Part shown: piece by piece, positions 38,377 through 52,200 of the stretch
Layout: the number at the start of each line of letters is the position of its first letter
How positions within the stretch are numbered: position 1 is the stretch's first letter
Assembly (NCBI RefSeq): GCF_029761915.1
Contig: NZ_CP121695.1
Span: forward strand, 496,001-560,000
Length of the DNA: 64,000 nucleotides
DNA from: Bradyrhizobium sp. CB1650
GTDB taxonomy: Bacteria; Pseudomonadota; Alphaproteobacteria; Rhizobiales; Xanthobacteraceae
Direction of reading: 5' to 3'
The notes under the pieces: model-generated
Database searches by the model: none
What the model was told of the DNA's origin: nothing
What the model saw: only the letters and a program-made list of their open reading frames with translations
Position numbers and translations under genes: made by a program

Positions 38377-38686
38377 GTCGCCTCGCTCGCTATGCGCACA
38401 CGCGCAAAGGCGCAGACGCAAAGCCGTCTGCGATGCGCGTGATGCGCGTTGGCTGACGCCCGCCAGCCGAGGTTCCGGCCGTCTCAGCGGAGCTATAACC
38501 GCAAGGCCCGACGTTTGATCCTATTTTTCGGGAGTGGCGAGCGGACCGCTACCGCGAGCGGAGGAGCCGGCCTCAGGCCGCCGCTGCCGCTTGCTCCGGG
38601 AGCAACTGCTTCATGTTTTGCCCCGCCTAGCGTGGGGATCGCTGGCATGCCAATGTAGTGCGGTGCCAAACCTGCAGGAGTTCAAC

Positions 38687-39481
38687 ATGCGAACGAACAT
38701 AGTGGGAGCACTGTGCGCCATGGCGGTGATCGCGAGCGCAAACGCTGCTGTAAGGGAACAGCCAGTCACGTATACGGACGGCGAAACCATGATGAAGGGC
38801 TTCGTCGTATACGATGACGCCATTCAAGCGAAGCAGCCCGGGATCGTGATGGTGCATGAATGGTGGGGCATCACCGATCACATTCATAACGAGGCGCGAA
38901 AGTTCGCGCAGCAGGGCTACACTGCATTCATTGCGGATATGTACGGCGACGGCAAGACCGTCGACAACCCGAAGGACGCCGGCGCACTCTCGGGGGCAGT
39001 GATGAAGAACCCGAAAGTGATGGAGCAGCGCTTCAACGCCGCGTCGCAGCAACTCGCCAAGCAGGCCTCGGTCAATCCCGGGCGGATCGGCGCCGTTGGT
39101 TACTGCTTCGGCGGCGCGGTGGTGCTGAACATGGCGCGCGCCGGTGCTGATCTCGCCGCCGTTGCGGGCTTTCACGCGTCACTTGGTCTCAACACCCCCG
39201 CACCGGCGCCGGGAGCCGTCAAAGCGAAAATCCTCATTCTGAACGGCGCGGACGATCCGTTCGTGAAGCGCGAGCAGTACGATGCGCTCAAGAAGGATTT
39301 CGACGCCGCGAAAGCCGACTATCGGATCATCGAGTATCCCGGTGCTGTGCACGCGTTCACGAACCCCGAAGCCACCGAACTCGGCAAGAAGTTCAACTTG
39401 CCGCTCAAATACGACGCCAAGGCTGATCAGGAAGCGAAGGCCGAAGCAGCCAGGTTCTTCGCCGCAAGCCTTCAAAAATAG
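38687..39481 (+). CDS. Secreted dienelactone-hydrolase-family protein
   Basis: 264 residues from the ATG at 38687 with CAGGAG upstream; the longer open frame upstream is not protein-like. Signal peptide MRTNIVGALCAMAVIASANA. Alpha/beta-hydrolase of the DLH family: nucleophile Cys in IGAVGYCFGGAV, Asp in LNGADDPFVKRE and His in PGAVHAFTNPEA. DLH enzymes open dienelactones in aromatic degradation; an exported version next to no aromatic genes probably acts on another ester or lactone. Confidence 0.87.
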   Translation: MRTNIVGALCAMAVIASANAAVREQPVTYTDGETMMKGFVVYDDAIQAKQPGIVMVHEWWGITDHIHNEARKFAQQGYTAFIADMYGDGKTVDNPKDAGALSGAVMKNPKVMEQRFNAASQQLAKQASVNPGRIGAVGYCFGGAVVLNMARAGADLAAVAGFHASLGLNTPAPAPGAVKAKILILNGADDPFVKREQYDALKKDFDAAKADYRIIEYPGAVHAFTNPEATELGKKFNLPLKYDAKADQEAKAEAARFFAASLQK

Positions 39482-39485
39482 GCAA

Positions 39486-39510
39486 AAGGGCCACCCAGCC
39501 GGTGGCCCTT
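39486..39510 (+). terminator. Terminator-like hairpin after dienelactone hydrolase gene
   Basis: AAGGGCCACC-CAGCC-GGTGGCCCTT, a perfect 10-bp stem with a 5-nt loop directly after the stop, followed by CCTCTCTGT, a weak pyrimidine tract. Confidence 0.65.
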
Positions 39511-39662
39511 CCTCTCTGTGGCTGGATTGGCCGTGGGATAAACGGGGCTGCATCGTCGCGCCGACGTGCAGCGAAAGCCCCGGCATGTCTGCTATCAAAG
39601 ACCCGCTTCCGCCCCTCAGAGGGCCACGAACACAGATTGTTCGACTTCGATCTGCCGGGCCC

Positions 39663-40133
39663 TCAGATTTCGCAGCCGGTTGAATTCAAAGCCTTACGTA
39701 AGCCACCAAACGCCTTGAGCCGACAGGGCTCGGTATCGCTGGCGGCCTTTGAAGGCTGGACAATCGCAGTTCGCTTGATAACGGTTGCCTTTGGCTTCGA
39801 CTTGGGGCGTGCAGCGGCAGTGACCTTCTTCGGATTGTGCCGATGACGGGCGATCGGCCTTGGAGGTTCCGAAGAACCGATACTGATGTCTTCCGGTGGA
39901 GCAATGCGTTCGTCGACCGAAGCAAACTGTGCTGGCCTCTCGCTGCTCACAGCGGCAACTTCAAGGCGATCGGCCTTTGCCAATACGCCATGTGAATCGG
40001 AAATGCCTGCGTTTGGCTCGGCAAGGGGCTGGATGATCGCGACTGCGCTGCGCGGTGGAGTTCTGAACTCCATTGCTGACAGCACTCCTACACACAACGG
40101 GATAAGCAGGCCCAACAACACCATTCTCAGCAT
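39663..40133 (-). CDS. Hypothetical membrane-anchored basic protein
   Basis: 156 residues. N-terminal hydrophobic helix (MLRMVLLGLLIPLCVGVLSA), then a Pro/Lys/Arg-rich low-complexity region (ARHRHNPKKVTAAARPKSKP) and a short C-terminal segment with two Cys (EPCRLKAFGGLRKALNSTGCE). The composition resembles envelope-associated tails. No family recognised. It is the last intact gene before the IS-rich segment; 40134-40338 holds nothing recognisable. Confidence 0.5.
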   Translation of the reverse strand: MLRMVLLGLLIPLCVGVLSAMEFRTPPRSAVAIIQPLAEPNAGISDSHGVLAKADRLEVAAVSSERPAQFASVDERIAPPEDISIGSSEPPRPIARHRHNPKKVTAAARPKSKPKATVIKRTAIVQPSKAASDTEPCRLKAFGGLRKALNSTGCEI

Positions 40134-40338
40134 GATGCGCCCCTAACCTCAGTCAGTGCCGCTGAAAATTCTCCGCTCCAATGAGGCAACTTGTCGGCGG
40201 CTATCGACCCACGCGCGGATCATTTGCCGACAGGGTTAACGTCGGCGATGCTCCCAAACGTGCCAAGACCGCGGCTGCCCACGTCGGTTTGCGGGAGTAG
40301 ACCAGACCTGGTTCAAGTCATGGCAGAAGGTCTGCTAC

Positions 40339-41721
40339 CTGGCTGTTCTCTAATTCCGGGCCTGCGGTCAAGACTCTCCATACACATCCTTGCCGGGTTC
40401 ATGGTTCTCTCCGCGGTAGGGGCACGCCCTCCGCATGATGGCGTAGGATGACGTTGGCGGATCAATGTGTGAAGCGCGCTTGCTTTTTTGAGCATCGCAA
40501 AGCCAGGGGCGATCGCACCAACGCCAGCGTCCCGGCAGGGACATCAGCTCCCGCTGTAGGTCGGCGGGATTTCGATAGTCTTATGCTGTTTGGTCGGCAG
40601 TCTCCTTTGATGACCATTTGAAGTCGGTACCATCAACCCACATCCGGTGGAGAATGACAGCAAGTTTTCGGGCAACGGCAACCTTGGCCTTCCGCAGCCC
40701 GCTTCGTTTCGCGAGCCGAAGGCCCCAGGCTTTGAGCGCTGACCATTTTGCTACGCGAGTGAGAAGTACGTTGGCTGCTTCGTAGAGATAGCTGCGCAAC
40801 ATCTTGTCGCCACACTTCGAGATTCGACCTGTCCAGTCGATCTCGCCGGAAGCGTACCGTCGGGTCGTTAATCCGACATAGGCTCCGACGCTTCTTGACC
40901 TTCTAAAGCGCGTAGGGTCATCGATCGTTGCAAGAAAGCAAAGAGCCGTGACAGGACCGATGCCAGGGGCCGTCATGAACTGTCGCACTTGAGCATCGTT
41001 GCGCGCAAGCTTCATGACCTTACGGTCGAGATCCGCAATCTGCTGCTCGATGGCCACTCGGGCGGTGAGTAGCGGCGCTACCGCAACGGCGAGTTCCGGC
41101 CGATCTTCGGTAAGCTCTTCAGCACGCAATGCGAATGCGTTCATCTTCGCTGGGCCAATAACAAGCCCAAGGTTCTTCAAGAGCCCACGGACTTGATTCT
41201 CGAGATCCCGCTTGACCTTGACAAGCAGAGCCCGGCTCGCCAAGAGAGCCTTGACCGCGTGACTGTCGAGGTCTTTGACGCACACCTCCTTGTACCATCC
41301 ACATTGCATGATGCGGGCGATGCCTACGGCATCGTTGCGATCGCTCTTGTTGATCTGCATTTTCAAGACGGCCTTGGCGTGCCTGGCGTCGATGCAGATG
41401 ACGGGCAGCCCCAACTTCTTCAACTCAGTCCACAGCCATGTCGATGTTGCTCCGGTTTCGAGTCCGATCCGCGCGACATGCGGAGCGTTCGATTTGATGA
41501 AAGCTGCGATCGCTTCCGGGTCGGAATGAACTGTTCCTTCACGTCGGATCTTTCCCGTTCGATCAACAATGCAGATCGCTGTTAGCTTCAGCGACACGTC
41601 CAGTCCGACATAATGCTCCATTGCAGCTCTCCTGTTTGCGGGGCCCAAGAGGTGAGCCTCATCGATTCCTGAAGAGCCGATTCGCAGAGCCTCAGTATGG
41701 CTCTGGCCCGGAATTACCCCA
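40339..41721 (-). mobile_element. IS110-family (IS1111-type) insertion sequence, copy 1
   Basis: About 1.38 kb. Sub-terminal inverted repeats TAATTCCGGGCC (40351-40362) and GGCCCGGAATTA (41705-41716) flank one transposase gene, as in the IS1111 subgroup, which has short internal repeats and makes no target duplication. Exact tips are not determinable. Confidence 0.7.
40581..41621 (-). CDS. IS110-family transposase (intact)
   Basis: 346 residues from the ATG at 41621 (MEHYVGLDVSLKLTAI); the frame stays open further upstream but that is not transposase sequence. N-terminal DEDD RuvC-like domain (GLDVSLK; IGLETGATSTWLW; INKSDRNDAVGIARI) and C-terminal Transposase_20 domain ([52 protein letters not shown]). 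It should be active. An identical but frameshifted copy lies at 43617-44656. Confidence 0.9.
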   Translation of the reverse strand: MEHYVGLDVSLKLTAICIVDRTGKIRREGTVHSDPEAIAAFIKSNAPHVARIGLETGATSTWLWTELKKLGLPVICIDARHAKAVLKMQINKSDRNDAVGIARIMQCGWYKEVCVKDLDSHAVKALLASRALLVKVKRDLENQVRGLLKNLGLVIGPAKMNAFALRAEELTEDRPELAVAVAPLLTARVAIEQQIADLDRKVMKLARNDAQVRQFMTAPGIGPVTALCFLATIDDPTRFRRSRSVGAYVGLTTRRYASGEIDWTGRISKCGDKMLRSYLYEAANVLLTRVAKWSALKAWGLRLAKRSGLRKAKVAVARKLAVILHRMWVDGTDFKWSSKETADQTA

Positions 41722-43365
41722 TGTGTGAAAAGCCACGAGTCAGGTACGATTCCTCCGTTTCCTGATGGGGGATACGGATGGGACGCTTCGTTGAAGGCGC
41801 GGACAGATCCCAGCTGACGCTCTTGCCGGAATGCCTGGAGGATTGGGTAAGCGAGGACAACACGGTCCACGTGATCGATGTGTTCGTCGAGGCGCTCGAC
41901 CTGCATGGACTGGGGTTTGAGCGTGTGATCGCCAAGGAGACGGGCCGGCCCTCCTATCATCCGGCAGTCCTTCTGAAGCTTTACATTTACGGTTATCTCA
42001 ATCGGGTACAGTCCAGTCGCCGACTGGAACGTGAGGCGTGCCGCAACATCGAGGTGATGTGGCTGATCGGCCGCCTGGCTCCCGATCATAAGACGATCGC
42101 CGATTTCCGGAAGGACAATGGTGCGGCGATCCGGAAGGTTTGTGCGAAGTTCATTGCACTATGCCGGCAAATGGGCCTGTTGCAGTCCCCAAGCGTCGCA
42201 ATCGACGGCAGCAAGTTCAAGGCGGTGAACAACCGCGACCGCAACTTCACGCATGCCAAGATGGCGAGGCGGATGGCGCAGATCGAGGAAAGCGTCGGCC
42301 GATATCTGCGTCAACTCGATAGTGCCGATCGGCAGGAGCCATCGGAAGCGATCAGCATCAAGACGATGAGGATCAAGGAAAAGATCGCTCGGCTGAAGCA
42401 GGAGATGAGCCGCCTGGAAGTGCTTGATGCGCAGATGCGCAACACGCCAGATCAACAGTTATCGCTCACCGATCCGGATGCCCGTTCGATGGCCACCAGC
42501 GGACGCGGATCAGGTGTCGTCGGCTACAATGTCCAGGTCGCGGTGGACACTGAACACCATCTGATTGTTGCGCACGACGTCATAAACGTAGGCAACGACC
42601 GTGGGCAGCTTGCTCGGATGTCGAAGCAAGCCAAAGAAGTGCTCGAAGTGGACAAACTCGAGGCGGTCGCCGACCGTGGCTACTTCGACGGAGAGGAGAT
42701 ATTAGCCTGCGAAGAGGCTGGCGTTGCAGTCACCTTGCCCAAGCCCATGACGTCGAACGCCAAGGCGGAGGGCCGGTTCAGCAAACAGGACTTCGCCTAC
42801 CTGCCTGATGAGGACGTCTACCGCTGCCCATCCGGCCAGCTGCTGCCCTATCACTACACCAACATCGAGCATGGAATGACGCTGCGCCGTTACTGGTCGA
42901 CAGCGGCGTGCCAAGGCTGCGCGATCAAGAGCCAATGTACGCCGTCCAAGGAGCGCCGCGTCACGCGCTGGGAGCATGAGCATGTGGTCGAGGAGGTCCA
43001 GAGACGGCTCGATTCCAATCCCGACGCCATGCGGACGCGGCGCGAGACGGTCGAGCATCCCTTCGGCACGATCAAAGCCCGTATGGGTGCGACCCACTTC
43101 CTGATGAAGCGCCTACGGAACGTCGCCGCCGAGATGGCGCTGCATGTTCTCGCCTATAACCTCACACGGGTGATGAACATCGTCGGCAAACCGAGCCTCA
43201 TTGCAGCCATCCGCGCCGCCTGAAGGCCGGAAAGTGCGTCCAAAAGCGCAATACCGCGTCGCGATACCTACTTTGGGCGGTCATTGGACGATCCGACGCG
43301 AGAACATCGTCCGCCTGCAGTGATTGGCGACCACGGCCGCGTGCCGACCTATCCGTTTGCACACA
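41722..43365 (+). mobile_element. IS1182-type insertion sequence, copy 1
   Basis: One long transposase gene flanked by weakly matching inverted ends (TGTGTGAAAA at 41722 and TTTGCACACA ending 43365). The tips are inferred; no target duplication is visible because the left end abuts the IS1111-type element. Confidence 0.55.
41778..43223 (+). CDS. IS1182-family transposase (intact)
   Basis: 481 residues. DUF772-type N-terminus (LPECLEDWVSEDNTVHVIDVFVEALDL; PSYHPAVLLKLYIYGYLNRVQSSRRLE), DDE-type catalytic domain (VAIDGSKFKAVN; AVADRGYFDGEEI; ETVEHPFGTIKARMG) and a Cys cluster (ACQGCAIKSQCTPSKERR) typical of IS1182. Upstream GGGGGATACGG before the ATG. It is complete here; the second copy is split by an IS21 element. 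Confidence 0.9.
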   Translation: MGRFVEGADRSQLTLLPECLEDWVSEDNTVHVIDVFVEALDLHGLGFERVIAKETGRPSYHPAVLLKLYIYGYLNRVQSSRRLEREACRNIEVMWLIGRLAPDHKTIADFRKDNGAAIRKVCAKFIALCRQMGLLQSPSVAIDGSKFKAVNNRDRNFTHAKMARRMAQIEESVGRYLRQLDSADRQEPSEAISIKTMRIKEKIARLKQEMSRLEVLDAQMRNTPDQQLSLTDPDARSMATSGRGSGVVGYNVQVAVDTEHHLIVAHDVINVGNDRGQLARMSKQAKEVLEVDKLEAVADRGYFDGEEILACEEAGVAVTLPKPMTSNAKAEGRFSKQDFAYLPDEDVYRCPSGQLLPYHYTNIEHGMTLRRYWSTAACQGCAIKSQCTPSKERRVTRWEHEHVVEEVQRRLDSNPDAMRTRRETVEHPFGTIKARMGATHFLMKRLRNVAAEMALHVLAYNLTRVMNIVGKPSLIAAIRAA

Positions 43366-43374
43366 ACCAAGACC

Positions 43375-44756
43375 CTGGCTGTTCTCTAATTCCGGGCCTG
43401 CGGTCAAGACTCTCCATACACATCCTTGCCGGGTTCATGGTTCTCTCCGCGGTAGGGGCACGCCCTCCGCATGATGGCGTAGGATGACGTTGGCGGATCA
43501 ATGTGTGAAGCGCGCTTGCTTTTTTGAGCATCGCAAAGCCAGGGGCGATCGCACCAACGCCAGCGTCCCGGCAGGGACATCAGCTCCCGCTGTAGGTCGG
43601 CGGGATTTCGATAGTCTTATGCTGTTTGGTCGGCAGTCTCCTTTGATGACCATTTGAAGTCGGTACCATCAACCCACATCCGGTGGAGAATGACAGCAAG
43701 TTTTCGGGCAACGGCAACCTTGGCCTTCCGCAGCCCGCTTCGTTTCGCGAGCCGAAGGCCCCAGGCTTTGAGCGCTGACCATTTTGCTACGCGAGTGAGA
43801 AGTACGTTGGCTGCTTCGTAGAGATAGCTGCGCAACATCTTGTCGCCACACTTCGAGATCGACCTGTCCAGTCGATCTCGCCGGAAGCGTACCGTCGGGT
43901 CGTTAATCCGACATAGGCTCCGACGCTTCTTGACCTTCTAAAGCGCGTAGGGTCATCGATCGTTGCAAGAAAGCAAAGAGCCGTGACAGGACCGATGCCA
44001 GGGGCCGTCATGAACTGTCGCACTTGAGCATCGTTGCGCGCAAGCTTCATGACCTTACGGTCGAGATCCGCAATCTGCTGCTCGATGGCCACTCGGGCGG
44101 TGAGTAGCGGCGCTACCGCAACGGCGAGTTCCGGCCGATCTTCGGTAAGCTCTTCAGCACGCAATGCGAATGCGTTCATCTTCGCTGGGCCAATAACAAG
44201 CCCAAGGTTCTTCAAGAGCCCACGGACTTGATTCTCGAGATCCCGCTTGACCTTGACAAGCAGAGCCCGGCTCGCCAAGAGAGCCTTGACCGCGTGACTG
44301 TCGAGGTCTTTGACGCACACCTCCTTGTACCATCCACATTGCATGATGCGGGCGATGCCTACGGCATCGTTGCGATCGCTCTTGTTGATCTGCATTTTCA
44401 AGACGGCCTTGGCGTGCCTGGCGTCGATGCAGATGACGGGCAGCCCCAACTTCTTCAACTCAGTCCACAGCCATGTCGATGTTGCTCCGGTTTCGAGTCC
44501 GATCCGCGCGACATGCGGAGCGTTCGATTTGATGAAAGCTGCGATCGCTTCCGGGTCGGAATGAACTGTTCCTTCACGTCGGATCTTTCCCGTTCGATCA
44601 ACAATGCAGATCGCTGTTAGCTTCAGCGACACGTCCAGTCCGACATAATGCTCCATTGCAGCTCTCCTGTTTGCGGGGCCCAAGAGGTGAGCCTCATCGA
44701 TTCCTGAAGAGCCGATTCGCAGAGCCTCAGTATGGCTCTGGCCCGGAATTACCCCA
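43375..44756 (-). mobile_element. IS110-family (IS1111-type) insertion sequence, copy 2
   Basis: Sub-terminal repeats TAATTCCGGGCC at 43387-43398 and GGCCCGGAATTA at 44740-44751. Same as copy 1 except for the single-base loss in the transposase gene. Confidence 0.7.
43617..44656 (-). pseudogene. IS110-family transposase, frameshifted copy
   Basis: Where copy 1 has CGAGATTCGACC (near 40820), copy 2 has CGAGATCGACC (near 43859). The loss of one T separates the C-terminal 73 codons (43617-43838) from the rest. The protein would lose part of its Transposase_20 domain, so this copy is probably dead but could be mobilised in trans. Confidence 0.85.
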
Positions 44757-44812
44757 TGTGTGAAAAGCCACGAGTCAGGTACGATTCCTCCGTTTCCTGA
44801 TGGGGGATACGG

Positions 44813-45532
44813 ATGGGACGCTTCGTTGAAGGCGCGGACAGATCCCAGCTGACGCTCTTGCCGGAATGCCTGGAGGATTGGGTAAGCGAGGACAACACGG
44901 TCCACGTGATCGATGTGTTCGTCGAGGCGCTCGACCTGCATGGACTGGGGTTTGAGCGTGTGATCGCCAAGGAGACGGGCCGGCCCTCCTATCATCCGGC
45001 AGTCCTTCTGAAGCTTTACATTTACGGTTATCTCAATCGGGTACAGTCCAGTCGCCGACTGGAACGTGAGGCGTGCCGCAACATCGAGGTGATGTGGCTG
45101 ATCGGCCGCCTGGCTCCCGATCATAAGACGATCGCCGATTTCCGGAAGGACAATGGTGCGGCGATCCGGAAGGTTTGTGCGAAGTTCATTGCACTATGCC
45201 GGCAAATGGGCCTGTTGCAGTCCCCAAGCGTCGCAATCGACGGCAGCAAGTTCAAGGCGGTGAACAACCGCGACCGCAACTTCACGCATGCCAAGATGGC
45301 GAGGCGGATGGCGCAGATCGAGGAAAGCGTCGGCCGATATCTGCGTCAACTCGATAGTGCCGATCGGCAGGAGCCATCGGAAGCGATCAGCATCAAGACG
45401 ATGAGGATCAAGGAAAAGATCGCTCGGCTGAAGCAGGAGATGAGCCGCCTGGAAGTGCTTGATGCGCAGATGCGCAACACGCCAGATCAACAGTTATCGC
45501 TCACCGATCCGGATGCCCGTTCGATGGCCACC
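44813..45532 (+). pseudogene. IS1182-family transposase, 5' half, split by IS21-type insertion
   Basis: Matches codons 1-240 of the intact copy at 41778, up to DARSMAT. It then runs into the left end of the IS21-type element and stops at 45598 after a short foreign tail. The remainder lies at 48181-48912. Confidence 0.9.
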
Positions 45533-45614
45533 TGTCGCGCGGCGATCAGGATGGAAGGCGGCGTCAATCAAGGTGAGAGAGTTTCGCTGGGCTCGTGACG
45601 TAGGGAGGGCGTAG

Positions 45615-48051
<2,437 letters not shown>

Positions 48052-48180
48052 CGCTGCGCGACAATCAAAGTTCAACAAAACTCTTGCGCGCGACAATCAT
48101 CGCGGCAATCATCATCAGGCCGCGACACTGCCTCGCCATCCTGATTGCCGCGCACTTCCTACCCAGATTGCCGCGCTACA

Positions 48181-48912
48181 GCCACCAGCGGACGCGGATC
48201 AGGTGTCGTCGGCTACAATGTCCAGGTCGCGGTGGACACTGAACACCATCTGATTGTTGCGCACGACGTCATAAACGTAGGCAACGACCGTGGGCAGCTT
48301 GCTCGGATGTCGAAGCAAGCCAAAGAAGTGCTCGAAGTGGACAAACTCGAGGCGGTCGCCGACCGTGGCTACTTCGACGGAGAGGAGATATTAGCCTGCG
48401 AAGAGGCTGGCGTTGCAGTCACCTTGCCCAAGCCCATGACGTCGAACGCCAAGGCGGAGGGCCGGTTCAGCAAACAGGACTTCGCCTACCTGCCTGATGA
48501 GGACGTCTACCGCTGCCCATCCGGCCAGCTGCTGCCCTATCACTACACCAACATCGAGCATGGAATGACGCTGCGCCGTTACTGGTCGACAGCGGCGTGC
48601 CAAGGCTGCGCGATCAAGAGCCAATGTACGCCGTCCAAGGAGCGCCGCGTCACGCGCTGGGAGCATGAGCATGTGGTCGAGGAGGTCCAGAGACGGCTCG
48701 ATTCCAATCCCGACGCCATGCGGACGCGGCGCGAGACGGTCGAGCATCCCTTCGGCACGATCAAAGCCCGTATGGGTGCGACCCACTTCCTGATGAAGCG
48801 CCTACGGAACGTCGCCGCCGAGATGGCGCTGCATGTTCTCGCCTATAACCTCACACGGGTGATGAACATCGTCGGCAAACCGAGCCTCATTGCAGCCATC
48901 CGCGCCGCCTGA
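48181..48912 (+). pseudogene. IS1182-family transposase, 3' part
   Basis: Resumes at GCCACCAGCGG after the IS21-type element and matches the intact copy (codons from about 238) through to the stop, including ADRGYFDGEEI and ETVEHPFGTIKARMG. No own start with a ribosome site. Confidence 0.9.
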
Positions 48913-49225
48913 AGGCCGGAAAGTGCGTCCAAAAGCGCAATACCGCGTCGCGATACCTACTTTGGGCGGTCATTGGACGATCCGACGCGAGAACATCGTC
49001 CGCCTGCAGTGATTGGCGACCACGGCCGCGTGCCGACCTATCCGTTTGCACACAACCAAGACCCAGAGCAGTCATTTGGCTGCAGGCCGTGAGCTTGAGG
49101 TGTACTACGCCGCCACGGCAATTGAGTGTGCGAGTGAGCAAAAGATCGGAAACATTTGAGCTTTGGTTGATCGGGAGCGCAAGGAACTCTCGTGGTCAAA
49201 TCCCGGAGCCGTTTGTCATCAATGT

Positions 49226-52200
49226 CTACGTTGCGAGTTCCTCTAATGTTTTCCTCGCTTCTCGCAGAACCGGCGTATCGAGCCCCTCGGTGAACCAATT
49301 GTAGATCGGCGCGAGCAAATCTCGGGCTTTGTCGCGCTTGCTCTGGGCCAGCCAGAGCCGCGCGAGAGAGGTCGCGGCGCGCAGCTGGTAAAACTTGGCA
49401 TTTTGCTTCTGTGCGACCGCAAGGGCACGCTGAAAACAGAGCCCCGCTTCGGCCAGCTCTGACCGCCGGTGCGCAAGCAGCCACTCTCCTTTCCGACGGT
49501 GCAGTTCCGCCTCGACGAAACGCTCGTTCCTGGTTTCGGCAATATCCAGCGCCCTGGTCAGCAGGTCAAATGCCTCATCAGGCCGACCCGCATGTTCGCA
49601 GCAGTTGGCGAGCAGGCTGAGGTCCCAAGTCTCGAAGATCAATGCACCGGTTGCCTTCAAATCTTCACAGCCCTTGCGGGCGAGCGCCAGTCCTTTCGTC
49701 GCTTCGCCGCGTGTCACAAGCACGTGACCGCGCAGCATTGTGCAATGTGCCAACCAATATGAAAATCCTTGCTGCGTCGCAATTGCGGTCGCTTCCTCCA
49801 GGGCATCGAAGGCGGCCTTCTCATCGCAACGGAAAAGATGCAGGGCAGCCGCATGCCACAGCGCATAAGCCAGGCTGTGCGAGTGGTGCAAAGTTCGACC
49901 CCAGAGCACCGCCTGCTCGGCCCGCGACAGTGCCTGGTCCTGGTGGCCAAGCATGAAGAGGTTGAGGGCCAAGAAGCTGAGCGCACTTACCTTGCTGTCG
50001 GTCGTAACGCCTGGAGGGGGCCGGTACGTTTCGGAATCATAGATGGCAAGCACGCGCTCCTGACGATGCCTGGACGAGGCAAATTCTCCCAAAAAATGCA
50101 GGGAGAGACCCATGATAAGATGACCAGCCAGCATTGCACGCGAGTCATCCTGTTTGCCGGAGAGACGTAACAAATTCTCAGCGCACTCCCGCGCTGCAAT
50201 GTACTCGCCTCGCGTGGTGTGAAACGAGCCTTGTCCGTGAAGCACGGACGTGAGAGTGGCGGCGTCGCCAAGCTGGGTGCACAGCTCGCGGGCGCGCGCA
50301 TACGCTCGGCCGGTTCCCGGTGCCGCATATCCTTTGGAGGCGGACAGGGTTAAACCGAGGGCCACCTGGAGTGGAAGTTCTTGCCGCCCGCGTTCGAGGT
50401 CGTTTCGCAGGGTTGATAACAGCTCCAACCCCTTCTGCAACTGCACCACCGCCTCGGTCCCGGCCCCGCGTGCGATCGCTTGCTGACCTGCCTTGAGCCG
50501 GTAGCGCACGGCCTTGTCGACCAGGCCAGCCTCGGCGCAATGCCGCGCCAGCACGTCAGGCTGCGTTTCCACGATTTCTGTAAATTGCCGCTCCAGAACT
50601 TCGCTGATACGATTGTGCAGCTGCTGCCGCTGGCTGCGCGACAAGGTGCCGTGAGCCGCATCCTGTACCAGCGCGTGCTTGAAGGTGTACTCGGCATCGG
50701 GGGCAACGCCCCGCCGGAAGATGAGTTCGGCGCTCACGAGCTGAGCGAGGGCATCATTGACCTCTTGCTGCCGTCTCTGCGCAACGGCGGACATCATTTC
50801 ATGAGCGAACGAACGACCAAGCGCCGCCCCGATCTGCACCACCTCGCGCGTTGCAGGCAGGCGATCAAGTCGCGCGAGCAGGGAGGCTTGCAGCGTCGAC
50901 GGGATTGACAGCGGTGCAACAGGTCCGGTCACGCCGTAGCGATCACCGGCATCCACCACGATCCCGCTCTCGACCACGCTCTTGGTCAGCTCTTCGATGA
51001 ACAGCGGCACGCCGTCGGTATGATCGATGATCTGGTCGGCGATCTCCTGCGGCAATTCCCTGCCACCGGTGATCCCCGTGATCATCTCGGCCCGCTGGGT
51101 GGTCGGCAGGCGGTTGAGCGTAAGCAAGGTCACCTGCGGGCGGCCGATCCATGGAGGTGCGAACTCGGGTCGAAAGGTGATGATCAGCAGGACCGGCAGG
51201 CTGGGCGCGCGATCAACCGTCAGGTCCAAGAGCTCCAGTGAGGTAGGGTCGATCCAGTGGACATCCTCGAACACCACGAGCACGGGCTCGCGTGCGGCTA
51301 GCCCCTCGAGCTGCGCCAACAGCGCCCGAAGCGTCTTCTCCTTCTGCTTTAGCGGGGTTAGGTCGAGCGGCCGATAGCGGTTGCCGGTCGGCACGGACAG
51401 CAGGTTCGCGATCAGCGGGGCAGCCTCACTGAGATCGTCGGTCGCGCGGGCAAGCATCGCCACAAGCTTGTCCAGCCGCTGCTCGTCCGTGTCGCCACGG
51501 CGAAATTCGGCCGCCCGTTGCAGTTGGGTGATGATCGGATAAAGCTCGCTGTCCTGGTGGTGGGGCGAGCAGAAATTTCGCAAGCGCTCGTGCGGCTCTG
51601 CCTGGAGCCGCTCTTGCAGTTCTATTGTCAGCCGGGACTTGCCGATCCCCGGCTCGCCCGACAGCAGCACTACGCGTCCGTCTCCTTTCGCCGCCTGCCG
51701 CCAGCGACGCAGCAGCAGCTCGAGTTCTTCGTCCCGACCAATCAGCGGCGTGGTGGGCGCGCGCAATGCTTCGAAACGGCTGTGGACGCCACTTGGACCC
51801 TGTACCCGCCAGGCCGGAACTGGCTCGGAGAATCCGTTGAGCACCATCGGGCCAAGGTCGTCGCAGTCGAACAGGTTGCCGACGAGCTGACGGGTGCTCG
51901 CCGCTATCACAACGGTGTTGGGCGCGGCGACCCTTTCCATGCTGCCGGCAAGTTGCGCAGCCTCGCCGATGATCCCCTGCTGATCCCCGCCGTTACCCAG
52001 GAAACCCCCGACCACGACCGGACCGGTGGCAACTCCGACACGCAGCTCAAGCGGTCCGGCGCTGCCGAAATCGAGCCTGGAGACCGCCTCGACCAGCGCG
52101 AGACCGGCACGAACCGCACGCTCGACGTCGTGCTCATTCGCCTGTGGATGGCCGAAATACGCCAGCATCTCGGTCCCGGAGACCTTCCCCATCGCGCCGC

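Larger units (their letters stand above)
40339..43374. repeat. Tandem duplication, copy 1 (IS1111-type + IS1182-type unit)
   Basis: About 3.04 kb that recurs immediately downstream. The junction at about 43375 joins the tail AACCAAGACC to the head CTGGCTGTTC. By eye copies 1 and 2 match throughout except for one base missing in copy 2 near 43860, and the IS21 insertion. Confidence 0.85.

Noticed and set aside
41622..42089. Upstream extension of the IS110 transposase frame
   Set aside because: The extra 156 codons are antisense to the IS1182 transposase and precede a typical MEHYVGLDVSLK start.
49130..49215. tRNA-like string GGTCAAATCCCGGAGCC near the right edge of the IS-rich block
   Set aside because: Looks like a T-loop, but no paired T stem, anticodon arm or acceptor stem could be built; no attachment-site claim made.
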